Assembly: GCA_964549335.1 (NCBI GenBank)
Contig: CAZJUQ010000020.1
Span: 62,001-126,000, forward strand
Reading direction: 5' to 3'
Source: Sulfidibacterium sp964549335
GTDB lineage: Bacteria > Bacteroidota > Bacteroidia > Bacteroidales > F082
DNA: 64,000 bases
Position 1 is the first letter of the stretch. Each line of letters begins with the position of its first letter. The notes under the pieces were generated by a model. It saw only the letters and a program-made list of their open reading frames with translations. It had not been told where the DNA came from and did no database searches. Shown piece after piece: positions 44,937 to 52,717 of the stretch. Both the position numbers and the translations under genes were made by a program.

Positions 44937-45797
44937 TTAGCTGTTACGGTAATATTCGACGATTTTAACCGCCTCAACAGCCTCTTTTACATCGTGCACT
45001 CTGAGAATGTTGGCGCCGTTGAGAAGGGCGATTGTATTTAAAACCGTAGTTCCGTTGAGGGCTCCGGCAGGGGAAGTGTCGAGGATTTTGTTTACGAGCG
45101 ATTTTCTTGAAATTCCGGTGAGAAGCGGCAAGTTGTCAATTCGTAAATTTTCAAGATTTTTAAGAAGCCTGTAATTTGCCGGCATGCTTTTGCCGAAGCC
45201 GAAACCGGGGTCGAGGATAATGTCGGTAACTCCGAGATTGCGCAACGTGCTGACTTTTTCGGAGAGAAAGTTTTTTACCTTTTGAACAGCATTTAGCGAA
45301 ATGGGATTGTTTTGCATTGTCTCGGGGGTTCCGTGGATATGCATTAATACGTACGGTACTTTGAGGCGTGCAATGGTTTGAAACATCAGCTTGTCGAATG
45401 TGCCGCCCGAAATATCGTTAATGATTGCGGCGCCGTGATCGACGCAGGCAATGGCCGTTTCGGACCTGAAAGTGTCGATAGACAAAACAATACCGGGAAA
45501 CTCCCTCTTGATTGCTTTTACGGCTGGCAGCAAACGGCTCATCTCTTCGTGCAGGCTGACGCTCTTTGCTCCCGGGCGCGTTGAAACAGCACCCACATCA
45601 ATAATATCGGCACCTTCATCAATCATAAGCTTCACCCTTTCGATAAGGGCACTATCGCCCGTGTACAATCCGCCGTCGTAAAACGAGTCGGGAGTGACGT
45701 TTAAAATTCCCATTATGCGGGGTGTTGAAAAGTCGATGATTTTTTCTCCGCACCGGAGCGTTTTTACCTTGGGAAATGAATTACCTTTATTGCCCAT
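44937..45797 (-). CDS. folP: Dihydropteroate synthase
   Basis: 286 residues from ATG 45797. PRIMGILNVTPDSFYDGG is the first signature, DVGAVSTRPGAKSV the second (pterin/phosphate loops), and VDHGAAIINDISGG, DPGFGFGKS and LLTGISRKS complete the active site. It joins pABA to the pterin diphosphate in folate synthesis. An upstream in-frame TTG lies inside the -7 box at 45816-45823, supporting the ATG. It diverges from the DUF1599 gene with only 37 nt between the start codons. Confidence 0.96.
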   Translation of the reverse strand: MGNKGNSFPKVKTLRCGEKIIDFSTPRIMGILNVTPDSFYDGGLYTGDSALIERVKLMIDEGADIIDVGAVSTRPGAKSVSLHEEMSRLLPAVKAIKREFPGIVLSIDTFRSETAIACVDHGAAIINDISGGTFDKLMFQTIARLKVPYVLMHIHGTPETMQNNPISLNAVQKVKNFLSEKVSTLRNLGVTDIILDPGFGFGKSMPANYRLLKNLENLRIDNLPLLTGISRKSLVNKILDTSPAGALNGTTVLNTIALLNGANILRVHDVKEAVEAVKIVEYYRNS

Positions 45798-45803
45798 TTT
45801 TAG

Positions 45804-45823
45804 TACTTTTGCTTGCAAAAATA
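45804..45823. promoter_or_regulatory. Symmetric promoter pair for folP and DUF1599 gene
   Basis: The plus strand has TACTTTTG at 45804-45811 and the minus strand TATTTTTG at 45823-45816. The boxes form an inverted repeat 4 nt apart and face each other, so each predicted start site falls in or beside the other box. Both genes have no other promoter room. Confidence 0.6.
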
Positions 45824-45834
45824 GGAATATTAAT

Positions 45835-46389
45835 ATGACTGATAAAACAAAAGAACAATACGAGCGGATAATAAACGAGTGCCTTTCGGTTTTTGAGGTG
45901 AAACAGAAAGATTACGGCACGGCATGGCGCATATTGCGGACAGAGAGTCTTACCGACCAAATATATATAAAAGCCAACCGGATACGCAGTATTCAAATGA
46001 AGGGGAAACAGAGGGTTGACGAAGGAATTGTTCCCGAGTTCATAGGCATAATAAACTATTCGGTAATGGCATTAATACAGTTGGAGAGAGGAGTGGCTGA
46101 ACATCCCGACCTTGACAGTAAAGAGGCTGTGGAATTGTACCTGAAATATTTTCGTGCGGCGCGCGATTTGATGCTGAATAAAAACCACGATTACGACGAA
46201 GCCTGGCGTAATATGCGTATCTCGTCGTTTGTGGACATTATTTTAATGAAGTTGTTAAGAATAAAACAGATAGAAGATAATAAAGGGAAAACCCTTGCTT
46301 CGGAAGGGCTTGATGCAAATTATTACGACATAATAAATTATTCCGTTTTTGCCTTGATAAAACTTATTTTGGAAAATGAAAGAGCGTAA
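45835..46389 (+). CDS. DUF1599 protein (nucleotide modification-associated domain 1 type)
   Basis: 184 residues from ATG 45835 containing two copies of a roughly 80-residue unit: KQKDYGTAWRILR...RIRSIQMKG and NHDYDEAWRNMRISS...LLRIKQIED. Each repeat ends in an IINYSV(M/F)ALI helix. The Tyr/Asp-rich DYxxAWR motif is typical of DUF1599. The family has been linked by comparative genomics to nucleotide modification, but the biochemical role is unknown. The next gene overlaps its 3' end by 14 nt. Confidence 0.85.
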   Translation: MTDKTKEQYERIINECLSVFEVKQKDYGTAWRILRTESLTDQIYIKANRIRSIQMKGKQRVDEGIVPEFIGIINYSVMALIQLERGVAEHPDLDSKEAVELYLKYFRAARDLMLNKNHDYDEAWRNMRISSFVDIILMKLLRIKQIEDNKGKTLASEGLDANYYDIINYSVFALIKLILENERA

Positions 46390-47512
46390 AAATGGTGCCG
46401 TCGAACCCGTGTGGCTCGCAATCATCAGGATTCTTCTGGGATTAATATTTGTTTTTTCGTCAACGGTAAAGGGAATAGACCCTGTAGGGACGGCATACCG
46501 CGTTGAAGATTACCTTGTGGTTTTCGGGTGGACAAACCTTTTGCCATATTCTATTTATATTGCCTTTTTGGTGATAATATCAGAATTTATTCTTGGAATT
46601 GCCTTTCTTTTTAAAACATTGATGCGGATTGCCATCCCGGGTATGTTTTTGATGATGTCCTTTTTTACGGTGGTAACCTTATTTGACGCCATAAACAACT
46701 GGGTGCCCGATTGCGGTTGTTTCGGCGATGCCGTCAAATTGTCAAACTGGCATACGTTTTACAAAAATGTTGTTATTATTTCGTTGAATGTAATTTTTGT
46801 ATTAAAAATCAATATTTATGCATTACGGAAATGTAACGCAAGAAAAACAGCAGCACTGTTTTTGACAGGTATTCTTTTCACGGGGTTTGTTATATACAAT
46901 TATAACCACTTGCCTGTTATCGACTTTAGAAACTGGAAGGAGGGCAGGGATATGAAAACTGGAGAGAGCGGTAAAGAGAAGATATATGTGATATACAAAA
47001 ACAAAAAGAGCGGTGAAATAAAAGAGTTTCTTTCGCCTGACTATCCCTGGAACGATTCGGTATGGATGTCGCAGTGGGAATTTGTTGACCAACGGACAGA
47101 CGACTCGCAGGTGGTGAAGAAATATGATTTGCAAATTGAAGATTCATCGGGCACAAATGTTACGAAAGATATAATAGAGAGCCCCGATTACCAATTTATA
47201 ATTGTTTCGTATTACCTTGGCGACGGCTCGGAAAAGGGATTCGAAAAACTTCCTGCGATAGTAGATTATTTAAACACAAAAGGGGTAAATGTTGTATTGC
47301 TTACGGCATCGGAGAACAGCGATATAAAAGCCTTTTTAAAGAGGTACCGTTTAAATGTTGACACATATTTCGCCGACGACATCCAATTGAAGGCGATGAT
47401 ACGTTCAAATCCGGGATTAATATTGCTGAAAAACGGAGTTGTCCTCAAAAAATGGCATTACAACGATTTTCCCGGCGTAAAGCAACTCGACCAATTGTTA
47501 AAGGATGAGTAG
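46376..47512 (+). CDS. DoxX/MauE-type membrane protein with C-terminal thioredoxin-like domain (BT_3928-like)
   Basis: 378 residues. Four TMs in residues 10-165 form a DoxX/MauE-like unit with a redox-looking Cys motif, VPDCGCFGDAVK near 118. The C-terminal 200 residues form a periplasmic domain ending in a thioredoxin-like fold (VVLLTASENSDIKAFLKRYRLNVDTYFADD...PGLILLKNGVVLKKWHYND), without a CXXC motif. The pattern matches BT_3928-family proteins of Bacteroidetes; a role in redox or disulfide handling is plausible but unproven. It overlaps both neighbours (14 and 8 nt), so translation is probably coupled. Confidence 0.8.
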   Translation: MKERKNGAVEPVWLAIIRILLGLIFVFSSTVKGIDPVGTAYRVEDYLVVFGWTNLLPYSIYIAFLVIISEFILGIAFLFKTLMRIAIPGMFLMMSFFTVVTLFDAINNWVPDCGCFGDAVKLSNWHTFYKNVVIISLNVIFVLKINIYALRKCNARKTAALFLTGILFTGFVIYNYNHLPVIDFRNWKEGRDMKTGESGKEKIYVIYKNKKSGEIKEFLSPDYPWNDSVWMSQWEFVDQRTDDSQVVKKYDLQIEDSSGTNVTKDIIESPDYQFIIVSYYLGDGSEKGFEKLPAIVDYLNTKGVNVVLLTASENSDIKAFLKRYRLNVDTYFADDIQLKAMIRSNPGLILLKNGVVLKKWHYNDFPGVKQLDQLLKDE

Positions 47513-48584
47513 ATATATCATAAGGCGGTTGTTGTACGGCATCCTCGTGTTGTGGGGAGTTGTAACGGTAGTCTTTTTGCTTTTCAATATTCTGCCCGGC
47601 GATGCATCGCGCATGTTAATGGGACAACGAACCGATATTTCGTCGATAAATGCGGTGAAAAAAGAGTTGGGGCTCGACAAACCACCCATAATACAATATT
47701 TAGGTTTTTTAAATGATATTTCGCCGGTATCGGTTCACGACTACAGTAACAAAAATAGCTATTGGTATTTCGACAGGAAAAAATACCCCGGTGCGAAAAT
47801 CATATTTCGTGCCGGAAAAAGAGTTGTGGTATTGAAACCGCCCTATTTAAGACGTTCGTATCAAAGCCGTCGCGAGGTGTCGGCAATACTTGCCGAAGCT
47901 TTTCCTAAAACCTTGTTGCTTGCTTCGGCATCAATACTGTTGGCGATGATAGCAGGAATAGTATTGGGCATAGCTGCGGCACTGAAGAAAGATACTCTGC
48001 TTGACAAAACACTGTTGGTCTTTTCGTCGCTCGGCATGTCGGTACCATCGTTTTTTGCAGCCATATTGGTGGCATGGGTATTTGCCTGGTTGCTCGGTAA
48101 ATACACAGGACTTCCCATGATAGGGAGTTTGTATTCAGTTGACGATTACACGGGCGAAGTATATATAAATTTAAAAAACCTGATACTTCCCGCCCTCACG
48201 CTCGGCATACGTCCTCTTGCCATAGTTATAAGCCTGATGCGCAGCGCCTTGCTCGATGTGCTTTCGAAAGATTACATACGTACGGCATATGCCAAAGGTT
48301 TGAAACCGGTGCGTGTAATCGTATTTCACGCTTTGAGAAATGCCCTTAATCCGGTAATAACAGCGATAACGGGCTGGTTTGCCTCGCTAATGGCCGGTGC
48401 CGTATTCGTTGAGTATGTTTTCGACTGGAAGGGAATAGGTGTGGTTATAGTGGATGCCTTGGAAAAGTACGATTTGCCCGTGCTAATGGGTTCTGTACTG
48501 TTTATTGCCGTAATCCTTATCATTACAAATATTTTTGTAGATATTGTTTATGCAATGCTTGACCCGAGAGTCAGATTGTCATAA
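47505..48584 (+). CDS. DppB/OppB-type ABC transporter permease (orphan)
   Basis: A 359-residue permease. The N-terminal segment YIIRRLLYGILVLWGVVTVVFLLF and the GDASRMLMG motif are those of DppB-like subunits. A cytoplasmic EAA loop (RTAYAKGLKPVRVIVFHALRNAL) docks the ATPase. An insertion of about 60 residues (SVHDYSNKN...YLRRSY) after the first TM is typical of Bacteroidetes members. No partner permease, ATPase or binding protein is in the window; the gene is followed by the restriction-modification island. Confidence 0.88.
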   Translation: MSRYIIRRLLYGILVLWGVVTVVFLLFNILPGDASRMLMGQRTDISSINAVKKELGLDKPPIIQYLGFLNDISPVSVHDYSNKNSYWYFDRKKYPGAKIIFRAGKRVVVLKPPYLRRSYQSRREVSAILAEAFPKTLLLASASILLAMIAGIVLGIAAALKKDTLLDKTLLVFSSLGMSVPSFFAAILVAWVFAWLLGKYTGLPMIGSLYSVDDYTGEVYINLKNLILPALTLGIRPLAIVISLMRSALLDVLSKDYIRTAYAKGLKPVRVIVFHALRNALNPVITAITGWFASLMAGAVFVEYVFDWKGIGVVIVDALEKYDLPVLMGSVLFIAVILIITNIFVDIVYAMLDPRVRLS

Positions 48585-48589
48585 TTTGT

Positions 48590-48597
48590 TATTTTTG
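48590..48597 (+). promoter_or_regulatory. TAnnTTTG -7 box ahead of the restriction-modification genes
   Basis: TATTTTTG lies 112 nt before the methyltransferase ATG. The long leader contains GC-richer sequence (GATTAAATGCCCGGGAG) unlike the AT-rich genes that follow, possibly remnant host sequence at the insertion boundary. Confidence 0.35.
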
Positions 48598-48709
48598 TAA
48601 TTTACAACTCAAAAACAGATAACGGCAATTGGGGACAGCGTATTTCGGGATTAAATGCCCGGGAGTGATTACATCAACGTGCCGTTTAAGCGGTTGAAAC
48701 CTAAATTGA

Positions 48710-49921
48710 ATGATGAATAATAAAACAAATATAATAAAAGAGCCTGTAGAAACTTATAACCAAACCTTTTTGGCTATTACAAATTACACGTCGGAAAAAA
48801 AACTCCATCCTATTTTAAAGTGGGCAGGGGGAAAGGAGAAAGAATTAAAGTTTATTATTCCGAACCTCCCAAATGTTTTTGAAAATTATTATGAACCATT
48901 TGTGGGGGGCGGAGCAGTATATGCAGCAATACAGTCAAACAAATCATTTATAAATGATAAATCGGAGGAGTTGATTAATTTATATAAAATTTTAAAATCG
49001 CCGGAAAGAACAAATTTTTTTAATGCTTTATCGGAGATAACACATAATTGGGATTTATTGGGAGACATAACTAAAAATAATGCCGCTTTTTTTGTGAATT
49101 TATATAAAAATTATTCGTACGATAAAATTGAGATAGGAGAATTAACAGAGATACTTTTTGAATTTATACTTTCCCATTCAAAAGAATTTAATGGAATGTT
49201 TTCTGTAATTTTCAATTTTAACATTGAAAACTTTGTTTCCGAGTTAAAGAAGAATTTAATCAGGAAAATAAAAAGAATGAAAATTATAGAAAATCAAAAA
49301 CACAAACTCTCGGATGCGGATATTCTTGCAAATATTGAAACGGCTCTAAAAAGCGCCTTTTATATGCATTTCAGGCATTTGTATAATAATACGGAAAAGT
49401 ACAGGTTAAATAAACATTTTTCCGCTGCTATTTTCTTATTTATAAGAAATTATGCATACAGCGGAATGTTCAGATATAATTCAAAAGGAGAGTTTAATGT
49501 TCCTTACGGAGGAATAGGTTACAATAATAAAAATTTTAAAAAGAAGATAGAGTATTTAAAATCAGATGCTTTACAAAGACATTTGTCAAATACAATTATC
49601 GAATGTATGGATTTTGAAGATTTTTTCGAGAAACATATTCCCACTAAAAATGATTTTATTTTTCTTGATCCGCCGTATGATACAGAATTTAGTACTTACG
49701 CAGGAAATGAATTTAACAGAAAAGACCAAATACGACTTGCAAATTATTTAATAAATAAAACAAAAGCTAAGTGGATGCTTGTCATAAAGAATACAGATTT
49801 TATTTTTGATTTATATTCAGATAAAGGATTAAATATTCAGTCTTTCGACAAAACTTATTTGGTGAGTTTTATGAACAGGAATAATAAAAAAACTGAGCAT
49901 CTATTAATAAAAAATTATTGA
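48710..49921 (+). CDS. D12-class (Dam-type) N6-adenine DNA methyltransferase
   Basis: 403 residues. The SAM-binding motif I region LKWAGGKEKEL, FVGGGAVYAAI and the catalytic motif IV DPPY (LDPPYDTEF near 320) are all in the order of alpha-class amino-methyltransferases such as DpnM/Dam. At about 400 residues it is longer than Dam because of a large helical insertion (about 100-250) that may form the target-recognition domain. It is expected to methylate adenine in a short palindrome and protect DNA from the HNH nuclease encoded 2 nt downstream. Codon use is strongly AT-rich (AAT, GAA, TTA, AGA) compared with neighbours, suggesting transfer. Confidence 0.88.
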   Translation: MMNNKTNIIKEPVETYNQTFLAITNYTSEKKLHPILKWAGGKEKELKFIIPNLPNVFENYYEPFVGGGAVYAAIQSNKSFINDKSEELINLYKILKSPERTNFFNALSEITHNWDLLGDITKNNAAFFVNLYKNYSYDKIEIGELTEILFEFILSHSKEFNGMFSVIFNFNIENFVSELKKNLIRKIKRMKIIENQKHKLSDADILANIETALKSAFYMHFRHLYNNTEKYRLNKHFSAAIFLFIRNYAYSGMFRYNSKGEFNVPYGGIGYNNKNFKKKIEYLKSDALQRHLSNTIIECMDFEDFFEKHIPTKNDFIFLDPPYDTEFSTYAGNEFNRKDQIRLANYLINKTKAKWMLVIKNTDFIFDLYSDKGLNIQSFDKTYLVSFMNRNNKKTEHLLIKNY

Positions 49922-49923
49922 TT

Positions 49924-50691
49924 ATGGCAAGAATAACTGAAAATCAACTTGTTTTACCTTCATTGTTTCTAATGAGTTTATCCCCTTCAAAAGGTTTATC
50001 CACCTCCGAATTAATTCCGAAATTACGTGAATTGTTAAAGCCTGCAGGTGAGGATTTGGAAATTTTGTCAGGTAGAAAAGATGATAAATTTTCTCAAAAA
50101 GTTAGAAATTTAAAAGCTCACGATACTTTTGAAAAATATGGATTAGCGAAATATGAAGGTGGAATATTTAAAATAACGGAAAAAGGATTGGAATATTTGC
50201 AAGAAAACATTGACAAGTTAAGATACTTACTCGTAAATGATTTTAAGTGGGAAGATATTAAAGGAGGACTTGAAATAATTGATAAATCTGCCAAAGAAAA
50301 AAGAAAAATTGAGATTTTTGATGAAACAATGTCAATCCAGGAAGGGGTTAAAAAGATTGTTCAATCAAGAGTATATGAACGCTCGTCGAGATTAAGACAA
50401 ATCGCCATTAACCATTATACAAAAGATGGTGATATTTTATGTAAAGCATGTCAATTCAGTTTTCAAAAATTTTATGGAGATATAGGAAAAGGATATATTG
50501 AAATTCACCACATTAAACCAATATTTAAATACGAAGATGAAGAATTGGATAAAACTATTTACAATGCACTTAATAATGTAGTACCGTTATGTTCCAATTG
50601 CCACAGAATGATACACAGAGATTGGAAAAATCCTTTGGAAGTCGATTTTTTGATTGATCAAATTAATAAAAACGGAATATTTAAAAGGTAA
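49924..50691 (+). CDS. HNH-family restriction endonuclease (predicted type II)
   Basis: 255 residues from ATG 49924. The N-terminal part (LPSLFLMSLSPSKGLSTSELIPKLREL...) looks like a winged-helix DNA-binding domain as in Mrr-like nucleases. The C-terminus is an HNH nuclease: CKACQFSF as first Cys pair, YIEIHHIKPI with the catalytic His, and VPLCSNCHRMIHR with the second Cys pair and final His. It starts 2 nt after the methyltransferase stop, so the two are translationally coupled and form a compact restriction-modification unit. The same low-GC composition marks both genes. The recognition site cannot be read from sequence. Confidence 0.85.
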   Translation: MARITENQLVLPSLFLMSLSPSKGLSTSELIPKLRELLKPAGEDLEILSGRKDDKFSQKVRNLKAHDTFEKYGLAKYEGGIFKITEKGLEYLQENIDKLRYLLVNDFKWEDIKGGLEIIDKSAKEKRKIEIFDETMSIQEGVKKIVQSRVYERSSRLRQIAINHYTKDGDILCKACQFSFQKFYGDIGKGYIEIHHIKPIFKYEDEELDKTIYNALNNVVPLCSNCHRMIHRDWKNPLEVDFLIDQINKNGIFKR

Positions 50692-50735
50692 TCATAGATG
50701 TTAGAGTAACCAGTAAAATACAAAACCATTAAAAG

Positions 50736-51593
50736 ATGAAAAAGATAATTTTATTATTCACGGGATTAATTTTTGTATATGCCTGTACCACAGTTCCTAT
50801 CACCGGTCGTAAACAATTGAATATGATACCGGCACAAGAGATGTTGTCATTAAGCAGCCAGCAATACGGTGAGTTTTTAAAAGAACACAAATTGAGTGAT
50901 GACAAAGAGTCGGCCGAAATGGTAAAGCGGGTGGGGAAGAGGATTCAATCGGCGGTTACACATTTTTTGGTTCAACAAAACCGGGCGGATTTGCTCGAGG
51001 GTTACAATTGGGAGTTTAACCTTGTGGAAGATAAACAGGCAAATGCCTGGTGTATGCCCGGAGGCAAAGTAGTGGTTTACACGGGAATTTTACCGATTAC
51101 CAAAGATGAAACGGGTTTGGCGGTGGTTATGGGACACGAGATAGCACACGCCATAGCCGAACACGGAAGCGAACGTATGAGTCAGGAACTGGTACGCCAG
51201 CTTGGCGGTATGGCATTGGATGTTGCCTTGAATGACAAGCCCGAAGAAACCAGGGCGTTGTGGCTTACGGCATACGGTTTGGGGTCGGAAGTGGGTGTTA
51301 TGCTCCCGTACAGCAGGATGCACGAGTCGGAAGCCGACCACCTGGGACTTATTTTTATGGCTATGGCGGGATATGACCCTTCGTATGCCCCGGAATTTTG
51401 GGAAAGGATGAAAAGTCTTAACAATACTCCCAAACCTCCCGAGTTTTTAAGCACACACCCCTCCGATGAAACAAGGATAGCCAATCTGAAAAAATGGCTC
51501 CCGGAAGCAATGAGGTATTACAATAAAGCTGAAAAAGATGGTAACGGGGGAAACAATTCAACCGGTAGTACGGGCAAAACAATAGGCTTGTAA
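50736..51593 (+). CDS. M48-family metallopeptidase lipoprotein (Oma1/BepA/LoiP-like)
   Basis: 285 residues. The signal peptide ends in a lipobox FVYAC (Cys17), so the protein is probably tethered to a membrane. The zinc motif GHEIAHAIAEHGSERMS (about 132-148) and the third ligand in MHESEADHLGLI (about 200) are intact. Such peptidases act in outer-membrane protein quality control. A low-complexity Gly/Asn/Ser tail ends the protein. Composition returns to the host pattern, marking the right edge of the restriction island. Confidence 0.92.
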   Translation: MKKIILLFTGLIFVYACTTVPITGRKQLNMIPAQEMLSLSSQQYGEFLKEHKLSDDKESAEMVKRVGKRIQSAVTHFLVQQNRADLLEGYNWEFNLVEDKQANAWCMPGGKVVVYTGILPITKDETGLAVVMGHEIAHAIAEHGSERMSQELVRQLGGMALDVALNDKPEETRALWLTAYGLGSEVGVMLPYSRMHESEADHLGLIFMAMAGYDPSYAPEFWERMKSLNNTPKPPEFLSTHPSDETRIANLKKWLPEAMRYYNKAEKDGNGGNNSTGSTGKTIGL

Positions 51594-51638
51594 ATATAAT
51601 GTTCGCACAGCACTGTTTCGTGCCCTAAACGGAACATA

Positions 51639-52583
51639 TTAAACAATGGTAATCCTTGTGCCGCCGTTATCCACTCCCAGCAAGGTGGTTTCGGTAATAA
51701 TTGTATCTTTACCGGTACGTTCCACAAAATGTATTGCCGCCTTTATTTTGGGTGCCATACTGCCTTCACCGAACTGTCCCTCCTCAAGGTAACGTTTAGC
51801 CTCTTCGAGCGACATTCTGTCAATGGCTTTTTCTTGCGGAGTGTTAAAGTTGATGAAAACTTTTGGAATATCCGTCAGAATAAAAAACTTGTCGGCTCTG
51901 ATTTGTGCCGCCAGCCGCGACGAAGCCAAATCTTTATCTATTACGGCATCTATGCCCTGAAGTTTGTTCTCTTCAACGTAATAACAAGGTATTCCGCCGC
52001 CACCCACGGCTATAACAATATGTCCTTCGCGCGCAATCTTTTCAATGGTCTTTTGATTGAAAATGGCAAGAGGCTCGGGTGACGCCACAACTTTACGCCA
52101 ACCCCTTCCCCGTGCATCTTCTTTGAAAACGGAACCCGTCTCTTTCATTATTTTTTCGGCTTCCTCTTTTGTGTAGTATGGTCCTACTGGTTTGGTCGGG
52201 TTCTTGAAAGCCTCATCGGTTTTGTTTACGAGAACCTGGGTGATAATTGTTATTATATCCCTGTCTTTGTCGCGCGACATCAGAACGTTTCTTAACTGTT
52301 GTTCCAGAATGTATCCGATAAATCCTTGTGAATATGCCCCGCATACATCCAATGGCATCTCGGGAATGCCGTACATTTTGTGACCGGCATCGTTGGCAAG
52401 CATGATGTTTCCCACCTGGGGACCGTTGCCATGAGTTATAACCAAATTGTATTTGCGTTTCATCAATTTGAGCAATTTTTTACTTGCTCTGTATGCATTC
52501 TCTTCTTGTTCTTCAATGGTGCCTTTTTGTCCGGCTCTCAATAGTGCGTTTCCTCCAAATGCTACAACGGCTAACTTTTTCAT
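51639..52583 (-). CDS. arcC: Carbamate kinase
   Basis: A 314-residue amino acid kinase. VAFGGNALLRAGQKGT at the N-terminus, THGNGPQVGNI, AVGGGGIPCYY and DKDLASSRLAAQI are the classic carbamate kinase motifs. It makes ATP from carbamoyl phosphate at the end of arginine, agmatine or purine/allantoin fermentation. No arcA/arcB is nearby. It diverges from the xanthine dehydrogenase operon, so a purine-degradation link is plausible, as in the yqeA/xdh region of E. coli. Confidence 0.95.
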   Translation of the reverse strand: MKKLAVVAFGGNALLRAGQKGTIEEQEENAYRASKKLLKLMKRKYNLVITHGNGPQVGNIMLANDAGHKMYGIPEMPLDVCGAYSQGFIGYILEQQLRNVLMSRDKDRDIITIITQVLVNKTDEAFKNPTKPVGPYYTKEEAEKIMKETGSVFKEDARGRGWRKVVASPEPLAIFNQKTIEKIAREGHIVIAVGGGGIPCYYVEENKLQGIDAVIDKDLASSRLAAQIRADKFFILTDIPKVFINFNTPQEKAIDRMSLEEAKRYLEEGQFGEGSMAPKIKAAIHFVERTGKDTIITETTLLGVDNGGTRITIV

Positions 52584-52618
52584 AATTAACGGTTTAAAAT
52601 TTATGAAAATGAAAGATG

Positions 52619-52626
52619 CAAAGGTA
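52619..52626 (-). promoter_or_regulatory. TAnnTTTG -7 box for carbamate kinase
   Basis: The minus strand reads TACCTTTG about 36 nt before the arcC ATG. Confidence 0.5.
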
Positions 52627-52685
52627 ATAAAAAAGTATTTGCTGAGTGATTAAGCCTGCTAATTAATTTTAAATTGAAAAAAACC

Positions 52686-52693
52686 TATTTTTG
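52686..52693 (+). promoter_or_regulatory. TAnnTTTG -7 box for the xanthine dehydrogenase operon
   Basis: TATTTTTG lies 24 nt before the ATG at 52718; the alternative in-frame TTG at 52691 lies inside the box and is rejected. Confidence 0.55.
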
Positions 52694-52717
52694 AAAATTA
52701 ATTTTTATAAAAAAAGC

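Noticed and set aside
44629..44977. Open frames on both strands in the cca-folP gap (Pro/Arg/Ala-rich)
   Set aside because: They exist only because the GC-rich element lacks stop codons; there is no promoter or start context, and the composition is that of a repeat rather than a protein.
48600..48709. A possible attachment site or inverted repeat bordering the restriction-modification genes
   Set aside because: No direct or inverted repeat shared by the left (48.6 kb) and right (50.7 kb) borders could be found by eye, and no integrase or transposase is present.
51594..51638. Inverted repeat ATGTTC...GAACAT with inner GCAC...GTGC between the M48 peptidase and arcC
   Set aside because: It can fold, but no T-run follows on either strand and the loop is long, so calling a terminator is not justified.
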